Shown here one piece after another: positions 24,045 to 36,219 of a stretch of DNA of 64,000 nt; within the stretch, counting starts at the first letter, position 1, and each line of letters opens with the position of its first letter. The position numbers were made by a program, and so were the translations under genes. The stretch is from Ceratotherium simum simum (lineage: Eukaryota > Chordata > Mammalia > Perissodactyla > Rhinocerotidae), in assembly GCF_000283155.1 (NCBI RefSeq), contig NW_004454262.1, forward strand, positions 3,280,785-3,344,784, written 5' to 3'. The notes under the pieces were generated by a model, which saw only the letters and a program-made list of their open reading frames with translations, was not told the origin of the DNA and did not search any database.

Positions 24045-24195
24045 ACATTGGGCAATTCACACCCCTGTGACTGTCCATCTCACCAATTTGTCAAATCTGT
24101 GAAATGCTTACTTTAGCTGTTGTAAGTAAGATGTTGGAGGATAATATGAGATAACGTCCGTGAAAGTACTTTGTAAACCACAAGCATGATACAAA
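24045..24195 (+). repeat. MIR copy, forward
   Basis: 'attgggcaattcacacccct', 'aatctgtgaaatgctt', 'gataatatgagataacgtcc' and 'gtgaaagtactttgtaaacc' follow the MIR core to 3' end. Confidence 0.65.
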
Positions 24196-24199
24196 TAGA

Positions 24200-24955
24200 A
24201 GATTTTTATTACTATGATGCTCTGTTTAAGAAGGCAGGGCATGGGAGTAAAATGCTTTTAAATGATTTACATTTTACAAGTTTTATAGTTCTACCCTAAA
24301 ATGTTTAACCCTTAGCTCTTCTGGGAAAACTCAGCTACCAAAAGGAACTTATTTCTTTGAGGGTGATGGATAGCCAAGATTTTCCTGTGCTATCCGGATA
24401 TTCTTCCATTCTGTATTTTTTAAAGAATGTCTTCTCAGATTTTAAAATTACATTTATTTTCATGACATGGGTGTCTATTAGATAAATGGCTTCCCAAGTT
24501 CATTATATATTTGAATATTTAAATTTAGAATTAAAGATTCAAATTTAAATGTGTCTGAACATTTGAATTCATCAACTTTTTTGATAAATGACATATCAAA
24601 TAATTGTTCACCATGAATGAATAGGGCCTGAAAGCCTCCTGTGATTCTCAAAATATTGCCCCTCTCCTAGTCTCCACCTCCATCTTTGGGAGTGAAGATG
24701 AGCCTCAAAACTTCGTACTTCTGGAAAAATCCACACCTTTTTCTCTTCTGGGCTTTCAAAGCCCTCGCCATAGTCTGCCTCAGAGGCCATCAGGAGTAAG
24801 CAAGCCATCATATCCTGTACCCTTATTTGTCTTGGTCACCTCAGGAAGCTGAAGAATCCCCGGCCTGCCCTCATCATCTGGACATTCTTCCTCATATGGC
24901 TCCTCATACCCCACCTCCCTCACCTCCCCTATTCCTGAGACCCTTCCACTGTGGC
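24200..24955. other. Intronic stretch, nothing firm
   Basis: AT-rich to about 24600. The last 300 bp are pyrimidine-rich and could be the eroded beginning of the L2 element that follows. Confidence 0.4.
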
Positions 24956-24959
24956 CTCT

Positions 24960-27745
24960 TGAATCCATGGTCCTTCATCAGCCAAATCTCCTATCTCCTC
25001 AACATCTTCTAGGAATATTTTCTGCACCTTTTTGGCCAACAGAAATCTGGCTCTCCCCTGAGGTCACTGCTTCCCTGAAGAATTCATATGTGGTGGCTGT
25101 TATCTACCCATTCCTAGTGTCTCAGGGCCTAGAGGTGGGGTGTCCTGCTTGCCCATCATTGGTGCTCTCAGGCCATCCTCCCTTCCATCTCCTTGAAAAC
25201 CCCAGCATTGAAGCTCATACCCCCGGACTATATCACTTGCTACCCTCTGTTGCAATAATCTACAGATCTTTAAGTCATCCCACCTCATTCCTTGAAGTTT
25301 TTGCTCCTGGTTCTCTGTCACTCTCTGTGGAATTAAAATTGCTGTGTTAAGTGTGTGTGTGTGCGCGCTTTGTATAGCCTTCGGATACCCTGGCCTCTTA
25401 GTTGTTTAGCCTGCTCTCCTCTAATGAGTATGTCCTTCACCCTATGTCAGCAACCCTCTGAAGGTCATGCCCTAGTATCATCAATAACCACACCCCTTCC
25501 ATTGTCTCCCTTACAAGCACCTCACTCTCTAGCCTCCCCCTCCTATATTTCCAGCTCATTCCCTCTGGCACTTCAAATTCCAACAACTCTTTAATCCCAC
25601 TGGAACCTATAATCCATGAATCCTGCTACCTTTCTACTGTCCCTCACCTCCCCACCTTCTTTTCTTACCCAGCTTAGATTTCATGGTCCGACCCTCTACC
25701 TACTCTGTGCCTACACCTCCACAGCTGAATTTGGCTGGAGAAAACCTCCCAACTGTGCTGACCAGCCTCACTTTAAACACAAAGCCATTCACCTCAAGTA
25801 GACAGACACTAGGTACCACCTAGCAATCCCATGACATTTTCCTTGTCGGATCACTCTCCCATCCCCTAGAAGGACCATTTCACATCTTCTCATTTCTCTT
25901 TTGACCTCCAGCACCTCCTTTCCCATTCTCATTCTCAGCTGTTGACCTTGACCCTTATTTCACTGAGCAATTAGAGTCAATCAGAAAAGAACTTATACAC
26001 CTTTTCATTGCTGCAAATACCCACCCACAGCATCTGTCTGTGTTTATCTAGGTGTGTTTTGTTCCTATGGAGGAGCACACTGAGCTCCTTTCTAAAGAAA
26101 ACCGTCCACCAGTGCAAAGGATCCTGTGCCTCTCGCCTATTCAAGAACACCCTTGATTTGTTTCATCAAATTTCCCCGCTGTATTAGATCACTACCATAC
26201 ACATATAAATATGAAGTTTCAATTTCCATCTTAAAAAAACAAACCAAACTTAACCCTACATCCTTCCAGCTACCACACCTTTGTCTGCTTCCTTTCAGAG
26301 CAAAATGCCTGGAAAGAGTTGTCTGTTCTTGATGTCTCCAATTCATCTCTTTTCGTTATTTTTTTTGAATCCACCTTAATTCCTCCAATTCATCACCGCC
26401 ACACCACTGAAGTAGTGTCAAGGGCACCACCATTCCACTGAAGCTGTTGTCAAGGACGCTACTTACCTCCAGGTGCTAGCTCCCATGTTAATTCTCAGCT
26501 CTCTTTTTACTTGATCTACCAAAAGCAGTTGACACAGTGAATCACTCCTTCCTTGAAGAACCTAATTTACTTTGGCCTCTGAGCATCCCCTTTTCCTAAC
26601 TCACTGGCCTCTCTTCTTAGTCTTCTTGGCCCATTTCTCTTCTTCCACAAGAATTCTTAAGGTTGGGGTGCTCCAGGGCCCAGTGCTTGAACCTGTTTTC
26701 TATCTATGCTCACTCTCTGGGTGATTTTATCCAGGCTTATGGCTTTAAATACCAGCAGTACATTGATGAACTCCCAAATCTATATCTCCAGCATGGACCT
26801 TTCTCCAGAACTTGGTTACCCAGTTGCTTCTTCAACACTTCCTCTCAAACATTTAGTGGTCTCTTAAATACAACCTGTCCAAAACTGACATGCTAAAATA
26901 AAATATGTCCGCGAAACTGCTCTTTGAACAGTCTCCCCCATCTCAATAACTGGGAGATTTCATATCTCCAGTTGCATGGGTCAAAATCATTGGAAACAAC
27001 TTTGACTTCTCTCCTTTTCTTACACCCCAAAGCCAATCCATCGGCAAATCCTGTCTGCTCTTCCTTCAAAATATATACAGAGTCTGATGACTTCTCACCA
27101 TCTCCACCACATCCAACCTGGTACAAGCCATCATCACCCTGTCTGAGCTATTGCAGTAGCCTCCTAACTGGACTTCCTATTTCTGCTCTTGGACCCTGAC
27201 AGTCTATTCTATCCATAGCATCTACAGGGTTTCCCATTTCATTCAGAGGGAGCTAAAGTCATGACAGTAGCCTACGAGACCCAAGATGATCTGGCCCCTG
27301 CTTCCACTGTAACCCACCTTCTGCCGCTCTTTCCCTTGCCCACTCCACTCCAGCCCTGCTGCCATTTTGCTCCTCCCTGAACCTGCCCCGCATCCTCCCA
27401 CCTCAGGGCTTTGCTCTTGTGCCCTCCCCTGGAGTATGCTCTTCTCCATATGTTGGCAGGTTCTCTCGTGACAGAGCTCTCTTCCAATAGAGACGCCTTC
27501 TCTGATCAACCTATGTCAAATAGTAACCCTCTTCTCTAGCACTTTCTTTCCCTTTGACTCCATTTATTATCCCTCCATGGCAATTATTAATGTTTGATAT
27601 AGTATATATTTGTATAGTATATACTATATATTTATTTGATTTTTTCATTTGTATGCACCCCTCATTCCTGCTCTAGCTCCAAGAATAGTGCTTGTCATCT
27701 GTAGATGTTCAATACATAGTTGTTGAATGAATGAACGAATGACTC
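24960..27745 (+). mobile_element. Long L2 LINE remnant with endonuclease and reverse transcriptase parts
   Basis: L2 is an extinct CR1-like non-LTR retrotransposon. Translated plus-strand segments show, in the right order: an endonuclease-like 'TEIWLSPEVTAS' near 25045; a reverse transcriptase core near 26660-26800 where the YADD box reads roughly YIDE; and the thumb-like part 'YCSSLLTGLP' near 27150-27180. The noncoding 3' region follows (ctcagggctttgctcttgtg, tggagtatgctcttctccat) and a (TGAA)n-like tail, ttgttgaatgaatgaacg, at 27722. Many frameshifts and stops separate the pieces, so it is dead. At about 2.8 kb it covers most of a full L2, whereas typical copies are a few hundred bp. Confidence 0.8.
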
Positions 27746-27749
27746 AAAG

Positions 27750-29985
27750 GATTGAAACGGCGTCAGAAGTCTAACATGGGACCTCATGAGAAGGTCTGGG
27801 TCAATTTGCCACAGAATCCTCTGTGAGTCTCAGTACCTCATGAATACTTCTGGTTTTGCTCTTCTTCTAAGCAGACACGCCCAGAAAGGAAGGCCTACCA
27901 AGGGGACCCTGGCAGGTTCTCTCTTGGGCTACTCAACCCTTATATGTATTAGAATAAACATTTGCATTTCTTCCCTTCTTCCCTCCCTTTTTTTTTCCCC
28001 GGAAGTTGACAGCTTTCCATAGGAAATAAAAAGGAATTGCCTAAACGTATACTCGCTGAATTTTGGTCAGAACTGGAAACTTTGAGATTTTATTGGAACT
28101 TTGGATTTCATTGGAAATGTATTCCAATTTTATTGGAAACTTTGTATTTTAGTGAAAGGTGTTTTTTGAGCAATTTAAGGCTAGATTATAATTTTGATTG
28201 GATTCACTGAAATAGCAGCTCCCAATAGCAGACAAGGGATGGCAAAAACTGCTGTAGAACAGAAGGCTGAGTGAACCAACACCCGCCCTCAGACACTGCC
28301 ACCAGGCGATGGCGCCCAAAGGGGGTCCGGGCCTGTCCTGTGTGGCCGGGCGCCTGGTCCACTGGCAGCTTGTGAAGGACACGCTCTTTCTATGTGACAG
28401 AGACACTTTCGGTGGGTCCTCTCCTTTGTCTGTCCCACTCACTTCTGCATATAACCTCAAGTCCGCTCTAAAACCAGAGCTCAAACATTTGTGGGAGCCC
28501 TTCTTCAGACTCAAGAGCTTGCAATTTCACGGTGACCTCTTCAAACTGTGCGAGTAGGGCGAAGCGGTGGGAGAAACACGTCTTTTAGTGCTGTTTCCTG
28601 GCTCTCACAGCAAGTTACATAAAAAGGGAAAGATAAACTTTAAAATGTTTTTTGAACTGTCATTTGATGATGTGTTCTGCAATCTTCAGAAAATAGGTAC
28701 ATGTTACTACTACATTAGGGAGAAAATAAGTTAAATAAAAATTTCCAGCAGCATGCCTAAAGGCTATCATATTGTCACTCAGTAATCTGTTTCTGAAAAT
28801 CCCCAAATGCATTTTAGTAGGTCTGCAGGCTTTCAACTTTCTGGATCACATACCATACGCACTACACCCAAAAGAAACAGAGGCAGTCAAACTGACAGAT
28901 TCTAATTTAGAAACCGAAAAGTGAATCTTCTATTGTTTTTGAAGGTAAAAAAATGACAGTCTTGCCTCTTCTCCTGAAAACTTATCCATAATTATGCTTT
29001 GTGGTGGAAAGAAAGTAGCATACTTGCTGTGTACAACACTTGAGTTGTAACAGCTCCTTTTGATTAATTAATTCATATTTTTATCAGTAGGTCAAGAAGT
29101 CTGCTTTTCAGAACTCACGTCTATATTTACGCAGCAAATCTTGATTGATAAGACAAATCGAGGCTGAGCACAGTTGAACACAGGGAACTCACCACATCCA
29201 TATAGAAGATAAGTTTTATAGTGAGGGCTCCATTAGATTAAAACCTTTTGCCTCTTTGTGGGATGCTTTTTCTCGCCTGTTGAATTTCTGAGTTCCCTCA
29301 GGCTAAGAGAAAAACCCAGACTCTCCACTCCTTCAGACTACTCTTGCATCTCAGGAATGCTGAGGGGTCACAGCTGGCCAGGCTCTCTGTGCATACTTAG
29401 ACTGCAGATTTGGATGCCTTAGCAGGGTCTCCACAGGCAACAGTCTCCCCAAGAACAGACATGTGAGGGGTCAGATTGAATTTAGTCAGCAGAGGAAAGG
29501 GGAGAAAGGGAGCAAAACAAAGATTTGCTGAGTGACTATTACATCCTAGGTACCGGAAAGTCCTTTATCTACAGTATTTAAGCCTGAAAACAAACAAGTG
29601 TGCCATGTAATATTTCACAGTTGAAGAAAGCTGCAGAAAGTTTATGTGTGACTTCAAAGTTTCTACTCTTTCTACTTTAAACTATGTACCTGAAGTTTAC
29701 AGAAACTGTTTACATTTAATGCTCTATTTTCTTTAACAACTGTGTGTCGTTTGTATCTCATCTCTATATAAGAATACATTCAGTATATTTATTAGAAAGT
29801 CTTTGTCTAATATGAAGTAACTCATACTAATTAACAAAATCCTAATTAGTAGATAACTGCATTGAGGGCAGTATATCTCAAAAGGGACATTTTCCCTGGG
29901 TTAATATTTCACATGTACTTTAACAGTAGGAAGATATTATCTGAAAATGCAGTTCTAAATAAGGATGTTAACTGCTCCCTTGAAA
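27750..29985. other. Mostly unique intronic sequence
   Basis: 28280-28390 is locally GC- and CpG-richer (atggcgcccaaagggggtcc). It begins an 82-codon open frame (28309-28557, plus) opposed by a 121-codon frame on the minus strand. Neither shows recognisable protein features or convincing splice sites. A triplicated 'ttttattggaa' phrase occurs near 28086-28140. Confidence 0.4.
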
Positions 29986-29989
29986 TGTA

Positions 29990-30470
29990 CGTACCTGACT
30001 ACTTCACTGCAAACAAATCTCGCACATAAAATATAAAAATCCTCTGTGTTGCATTTGAAATCTGATAAATATTTATCATCAATGCTGTTTGCTTTTAATC
30101 TGTTCAGGATATCATTTCTCCAGCTTCTTAGTAGTTAAACAAAAATGGCATTTACATTACAATATTGCTTGCCAACAATCTCATTTTCTGGTTTAGTCAG
30201 CAGCCCTTCATGCTTGATTAGTCTTTAATTATACAAATACCTACATATTAAAAAAATTTTCCTTTTTCCATATTTTGAGCATGTAATTATTTTCTCTTGC
30301 ATGTAATAACCTTTAATTTTAGGATTAAGCAACTGATTCTTTTTAGTATGGATGGGCCTTTTCAAGTGTTAAAGTAAATTTGGTTATTGTATTATGAGAA
30401 AAATTAACTTTGGGAAACCTCTCATCAGTGCATTTGACAGCACCCTGATCAGCTGTTACAGAAAGCACTG
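29990..30470. promoter_or_regulatory. Candidate conserved noncoding (enhancer-like) block
   Basis: A repeat-free AT-rich stretch dense in homeodomain-type cores (tctttaattatac, catgtaattatt, taacctttaatttta), with 'ttagtcagcagcccttcatg' and 'catttgacagcaccctgatc'. The mix of TAAT cores with GC-containing islands resembles neural developmental enhancers. This is a pattern-based inference with no alignment behind it. Confidence 0.35.
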
Positions 30471-30474
30471 GGTA

Positions 30475-31485
30475 TCCAAAAGATAAAACAAAACTTCATT
30501 CTTCTAGTTTTTTCCTATTTCTCCTGTCCCTTTGGTCTAGGGATGTGATAATTTAAGCAATTAGAAGCTGCATATACCTGTTTTCCTATTTCTACAAATT
30601 AGGGCTGAGAGCATATTTTTACATAAAAAATATTTTAATACAAAAGCTGTTTATAGTTCCAGTAGGAAAACTCACAAACTGTAAACTTTTATAATCAAAT
30701 ATTTTTCTATAATAAATCCACAGAATGTTTAAAAACATAGGAGTATCTTGTTGAATTAGATGGTATTTCTCTCCGCACCCCATGCCTAATATTTGGGGCC
30801 AATGAGAAGGTCAAACAGTAATGAGACTTAGAAGGGGTACCTCCTTTTCCAAAACCAAACTGTGTAGATGGGGGAAATCCTTTAGATATTGCCTAACACA
30901 TTGTTGATACTTGTTCCATAATAGTTTCCTTCTCTGTCTTCTCATACCAAACCCAGAAAAAACATCATCTATTTCCTCACGGGAGTCATCTCAAGGAGTA
31001 GACTAATCTGAGAACTTCACGGCATTCAATTAGCCACATTAAACATGTACCATGTTCAAGGTTCTGTATTAGGCTTGAAGGACGTAGAGGTGAATGAGAC
31101 TCACAGATGCATTAAACCAAGCCCTCACAGTAAGATTTCAGCCAGTGTTTAAAGAGCTGCCGAGAAGATATTTTAACTTTCCTCCACCATCTAGTCCAAA
31201 GTTAAATTCAGCTGGTGATAAAAGCATCTCTCCCTCATACCCAGTTTTTATACAGAAGTACAACATTTCTTTTTGTTCTATCCTCACGGTTGACCACAGA
31301 ATCTCAGAGTGGGACAGGACCACCAAGCTCATTTGGCCCAATATCTCTACGCTACCAGAGAATCACTAAAGTGGTTACTGATTCTCCCTGAGGGGCATCT
31401 TGCTGGCTCGCCTGACAGCACATCCCTTCTTTGCACATCTCTTAGGAAGCTCTGTTTTATAGAGTTTGTACCCACTGGTCCTAGT
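30475..31485. other. Intronic stretch with a possible L2 scrap
   Basis: 31035-31110 (ccatgttcaaggttctgtat, gaggtgaatgagactcaca) resembles a reversed L2 tail. The rest is AT-rich and not recognised. Confidence 0.4.
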
Positions 31486-31489
31486 TCTA

Positions 31490-31840
31490 CCACTGTGGGC
31501 ACTTTATTGTTGCTGGGATATAGCAATAAACAGGACAAAGTCCCTGTGATTATGAAATTTACATTCTAGTTGGAAGAAAAAATAAATAAGCAAAAAAACA
31601 TATAATATGTCAGGCAGTGATAAATTCTCTAAAGAAAGATGGAGGAAAGTAAAAAGAAAGATTAAGGAACAGAGGTGCCATATGTACAATTTTATATAAG
31701 ATGGCGAGGGCAAGACTTTTTGATGAGGCAAAATTTAATCCAAGACCTGAATGAAGTGAGGGAGCAAGCTAGGTATCTAAGGGAAAAGTGTCCAGGCAGA
31801 GGGAACATTAAGCACAAAGGCCTAAGTACAGAAAGTCAAA
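31490..31840 (-). repeat. L2 LINE 3' region, reverse
   Basis: 'gggatatagcaataaacagg', 'acaaagtccctgtgattatg', 'aatttacattctagttgg', 'gaagtgagggagcaagctag' and 'gtccaggcagagggaacatt' follow the reversed L2 order closely. Confidence 0.85.
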
Positions 31841-31844
31841 CATA

Positions 31845-32595
31845 GAAATAGTATAAACTTATATAACTTAAGCCTCTTTACCCCTAAGACTCCTCTCCAA
31901 ATTCTTTTAGATGTTTCTCTTGATATTTACTTCCATACTTCTAAATAATATGCTTAAATTGTTTTTCTTGATTTGCCAATTTGGGGCATTATCTATTGAC
32001 TTCCAATGTGAAAGATGAGAATTGAACACTCTCGCCACCCACAACCTATTTTCCCTCCTCCTACTTTCCTTCATTCTCCCAACAGAGTTTCTGATTTGAT
32101 CAGAATTTCTTTTTGTGACTGTGCAACTTTTGTTTACTGCTGAAGCTGTTAGTAACCGTGACTATCCTTCCTTTCTTATAAAATTATGTTTTTGTTCTTA
32201 CCAAAGTTAATTATTGCTTTTCTGTTTGTTTGCTTAGTTTTTTTTGTTTCTATTGATGATTCTCCCCAAACTCATCACAAGAATGGTAAAACCTCTTTAA
32301 ACACTGTTTCCATAAGGTCAACCATACAAGGCATTCTCTTGGTTTCTCTTCTGCTCCCTTTCCTTCCCCTCCCTCGCCTCTTCTCCAGGGACATCCCTCC
32401 TAGAGTCCTCCACATTCCTGCCCCAAGATGGACTGGCTGCTTTCTAAGTCTACTGTGTAACTGTCAGCCTGGGATTCCTTTTTACCCTTTTCTTCTGATA
32501 AACCTCCAATCTTCCTCTTTTTGGGTTTACTCTCCTGTTTTGGTGGAATACTTCCCTCAGTAGAGTTGATGAAGGATGCATGACTGATCAATTTG
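31845..32595. other. Intronic stretch, nothing firm
   Basis: T- and pyrimidine-rich. The 125-codon frame at 32186-32563 has a hydrophobic, low-complexity product typical of T-rich DNA and is not called a gene. It may be part of the LINE sequence that follows. Confidence 0.4.
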
Positions 32596-32599
32596 AGAT

Positions 32600-33260
32600 A
32601 AATTTGCTAGAGACTCTGCATCTGAATCTTTAGTTTTCTCTCACATTTGATAGATAGCTTAGCAGTATATAAAGTACAAGTTGAAAACCATTTTCCCTCA
32701 GAATTTTATAGGTATTGCTGCATTGCCTTCCAGCTTCAAGTTTTGCTATGGAAACTCAATGCTATTCTGATTCCCTATTCCTTGTATTTTATCTGTTTTT
32801 TCCCCCTCTAGAAAATGTTCACAATGATGTGTTCGAGGTGGGTCTTTTTTTTATTTATTAGGTTATGCATTCATTGGGGCTTTCAATGAGGTCACATCCT
32901 TTAAGCATGGAAATTTTTCTTGAATTATTTCTTCAATAATTTCATCTTTTTTTTCCTTTCTGTTCTATTAGTTAGAAGTTGGACCCCTTGGATTGATCTG
33001 TTTTTGTCTCCCTGTTTTACTTATTTGTTCTCTTTTTTTCCCCCTTCTCTCTCCTTTTGTTCTACATTCTGAGGGATTTTCTTTACTTTGTTTTCTAAAC
33101 CTTCTGGTTTAATTATTTTAACTGTTATCCAAATGTTCTGTGAATTGTTTTCTAAATGTTCCTTGTGTAGAGCACCTATTGATGTGTTTTGTGGATGTAT
33201 ATTCTTCTCTATGGATATTCTCTAGGATATTAAGTTTTATAAAGTTTTTCTCCTTCCTGT
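32600..33260 (+). repeat. Old LINE (probable L1M-type) fragment
   Basis: 'ggtattgctgcattgccttc', 'tgctattctgattccctatt', 'tcacaatgatgtgttcgagg', 'cttgaattatttcttcaata' and 'agttggaccccttggattga' are the familiar string of a T-rich old L1 region. The subfamily was not determined. Confidence 0.6.
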
Positions 33261-33680
33261 GTTGTCTCTATTTCCTATGAATTCCTTTTACCCCCCAGTT
33301 TGTTTTGGTTTCTGATTTCAGACAAAGGTATTTCTCAAATTCTAGTCATTCTTTGTTGTCTTTTTATGCTTAAGAATAAGGCAGAGCCCTGGCTATGTTA
33401 TTGGAAATCTCAAATATTGATAACTGAGTCTTTTCTTTCTGATTAGCTGGGCAGTTTCTCCAGAGAGGAACCCGACAATTACTGGGGTGGTGGTGAGGGA
33501 GGCAGGTCGGGGGATGCCTGCGTCCTGGAAGACTGGTGTATAATCTGAGTGTCCCAACAAGGCCAGGACTAATCATTCCAGATGTAGACTTTCCCTCGTG
33601 CCCTGGTCGTCAGTTAGCAGCTCTCCCCAGCACAGAGCCATACTTTATGTCTCCAGGTCTAGAGTCTCTCTTCCATTTCT

Positions 33681-33884
33681 ATAATTTTATTTATTTATTT
33701 ATTTTTTCCCCAAAGCCCCAGTAGATAGTTGTATGTCATAGTTGCACATCCTTCTAGTTGCTGTATGTTGGACACGGCCTCAGCATGGCCGGACAAGCGG
33801 TGGGTCGGTGCACGCCCGGGATCCGAACCCGGGCAGCCAGTAGCAGAGCGCACGCACTCACCCGCTAAGCCACGGAGCGGCCCG
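33681..33884 (-). repeat. ERE SINE, reverse, with 13-bp target site duplication
   Basis: The reverse complement begins GGGCCGCTCCGTGGCTTAGC, has a clear B-box-like 'gggttcggatcccgggcg', and contains 'acatccttctagttgctgta' on the plus strand. A (TTTA)n tail lies at its left end. The direct repeat ctcttccatttct flanks it at 33668-33680 and 33885-33897, fixing the insertion precisely. Confidence 0.95.
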
Positions 33885-33899
33885 CTCTTCCATTTCTTA

Positions 33900-34565
33900 T
33901 GCGTGAAACTGCTGGAGAGATAGTTGCCTGTCTGCTTGGATTGGGGAGGCAGCTGAAGATCTAACTGTTCATTATGCAGTCGTTAACCAATCCCTCTGTC
34001 TTCAGCAACATGCCCCGATCCCCATCTTCCACAGCAGCTGATGTCTCTAACTCCCAAAGCTTTTGGGGGCTCCAGAGTTGCCTTGCTTCTCTTGTGTGTC
34101 TCTCCCAGGCCCTTGGTATTTAGCTTTCTCAGCGGGGTTAACTCTTCCATGTGCTTTTCCAAAATTTTGTTGACATTGCTTGTCCACTGCTGTTTTTTCT
34201 CCACTTCTCTTTGCCCTTTTGGATTTATACCACTTAAAAAAAAATTCTGTTAATATCATTTTAGTGGGGTTTAAGGAGGGCATAGAGATAAATGCACATA
34301 TTCAATCTACCCCATTTAAGACTAAGTCATCCTATTTTTTTCTTTTAGATTTGGAAAGATCTTTTCTATTTTTAGTTTTCTAGCATCTTTTTCATTCTTT
34401 ACAATTCCTCAGATATAACAACCATTTTCAGTTATTTAATCTTTTAGTTGAAAACCCTCAGTTTCTTAAGATACTGTGTCTCAACCCATTAACCATTGTT
34501 TTGTATATTGCTCCTCGGCCTTAACTAACCTATCTTGATCTAATAAATTGTTTACAGTTCTATAG
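33900..34565. other. Intronic stretch, nothing firm
   Basis: Pyrimidine-rich and single-copy-looking, with a few short unrelated open frames. It might continue the T-rich LINE interrupted by the ERE. Confidence 0.4.
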
Positions 34566-34567
34566 AG

Positions 34568-34690
34568 CAGACAGTCTTAAACCTCATTGATTATCAAAAT
34601 CACTGGCTCCACCCCAGAGATTCTGATTTTGTAGTTCTTGGGTTGGGTGAGAGGAATCTATATTATTAAAGAATTCCAAGGTGATTAAAA
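34568..34690 (+). repeat. MER5A-type hAT fragment
   Basis: 'agtcttaaacctcattgatt', 'actggctccaccccagagat' and 'gaattccaaggtgatt' keep the order of MER5A with its middle shortened. Confidence 0.65.
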
Positions 34691-34691
34691 C

Positions 34692-35250
34692 TTTTTTCTT
34701 ATGGAAAATTTTAAACACATACACAATTATGTGTTTTATAAAAATTATATGTCTATAAAAAGACACAATAGTATAATTAATTCCCATGGACACATCACTC
34801 AGTTTCAGTAATTACCAACTCACAGCCAATCTTCTTTCATTGTACCCCACCTAACCACCCCTACCCATATTAGTTTTTTTCCTCCCATGCATGTCATTTT
34901 AGAAAAAATCCCAGATATCCTATCATTTCATTTGTATTGCAGTATGTGTCTTCAAAAGACACAAAATATAACTACATACCACCCTCACATCTAAAAATAT
35001 TAAAAATAATCCCTTAACATCATCAGATATCCAGTTAGTGGTTACATTTCCAATTGTCTCATAAATTTCATCCTTTTTCCTTTTTACAGTTTGTTTGAAT
35101 TGTAATCTAAATAAGGTCCATACAATGAAATGAGTTGCTGTGTCTTTTGATGTACAGATCCAATTCCCCTAGCCCTTCTTCTCTCTCTCTGTTTCTCTCT
35201 TTTTCTCACAATTTATTTGTTGAGGAAACCTCCCCATGTGGTTTTGATGT
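34692..35250 (+). repeat. Old L1 3' region
   Basis: 'ggaaaattttaaacacatac', 'caccactcagtttcagtaat'-like text, 'aaaaaatcccagatatccta', 'atcatttcatttgtattgca', 'ccaattgtctcataaatttc' and 'acagtttgtttgaattgtaa' run in the order of an old L1 3' section. It is relatively well preserved. Confidence 0.75.
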
Positions 35251-35254
35251 GTGG

Positions 35255-35990
35255 CCAGTCTGGGAATCATGACTGCTCTGAAGCACCCTCAGGGGCCGCC
35301 TAGAAGGAGAGAGGCTGAGCAATCAGTCCTCTAGAGCCCCTACTCTTACTTATGAAACTTTGTACCCCTTCGCCTCCATGATACCTGCAAACCTTTTAAT
35401 AACATTGCATCTTTGGCTCTCATTCACCCTGAGGTATAAAAAAAGCATTAGTTCTATTTTCATATGTATGTGTGTGATCTCTTTTCCTTGCCTTACAATA
35501 TATGTGTTTATCCTTATTGAGCATCATCTTTTTTGGGGAGGGGAACTCTCGTTCTAAATTATAATTCTGCTACCATGGTGTCGGTCACTTCAGCCAGGAT
35601 CTGAGAACTATCCCCATTAGGTTTTTCCAAATCATCTGGAAGAAGAAAGTGTCTCTATGGCCCTTTATTCAAGGATTCTCTTGTCTGAAGTAGGATCACA
35701 TTTTTAAAAATTATTAGTTAAGTTGTCTACTAGAGAGAACACAACATATTTATAAGAATTACTATTTCCATCCTTTTACTAAATTAAGAAGACATCTAAA
35801 CATCTTAGCTTTTGTGGCAAATAGTGGAGTGAAATCAGGTGGAGGCATTTGGATAAATGTTGGAGGTGGCATAGTGAGCATGGGCTTGGGATAAGGTGCC
35901 CAAATCATTTATCATCCAAACCAGGACAGTTGAGAGTGAAATGGGTGCTATTAGTAATTACACTGGACAACAGACAAACACAGAGACTGT
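35255..35990. other. Intronic stretch, nothing recognised
   Basis: Single-copy-looking sequence without coding or repeat signal. Confidence 0.5.
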
Positions 35991-35994
35991 CCTG

Positions 35995-36215
35995 CTTAGA
36001 AGCGCATGTGAGGTCCCCTGGGTTGGAGTGAGACAGCCTGGGCTCAAATTCCAGCTCCACCTCTTACAAGCTGTGGGCTCTCGGTGCACTACCAGCTACT
36101 CTGAGCCTTGGTTTCCTTACTCCTACAAGTGATTACAGGTGTACGTAAGAAAACATCCACAAAACACCTAGCACAGTGCCTGGCATGGGTTAAATGCTCA
36201 ACAGTGCTTTTACTT
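35995..36215 (+). repeat. MIR copy, forward, nearly full length
   Basis: 'gggctcaaattccagctcca', 'cctcttacaagctgtggg', 'gagccttggtttccttact' and 'agcacagtgcctggcatggg' are present in forward MIR order. Confidence 0.9.
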
Positions 36216-36219
36216 TTTA

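Noticed and set aside
24967..25350. 127-codon frame in the L2 region
   Set aside because: It resembles part of the L2 endonuclease and is explained by the LINE; not a host gene.
32186..32563. 125-codon frame with a hydrophobic N-terminus
   Set aside because: The hydrophobic part comes from T-rich DNA; no signal-peptide protein family is recognised and the region borders old LINE sequence.
33780..33884. tRNA-like sequence with a clear B box (also at 592-826, 41730-41800 and 45365-45440)
   Set aside because: These are the tRNA-derived heads of ERE SINEs, followed by SINE bodies and A-rich tails; none has the full cloverleaf of a functional tRNA gene.
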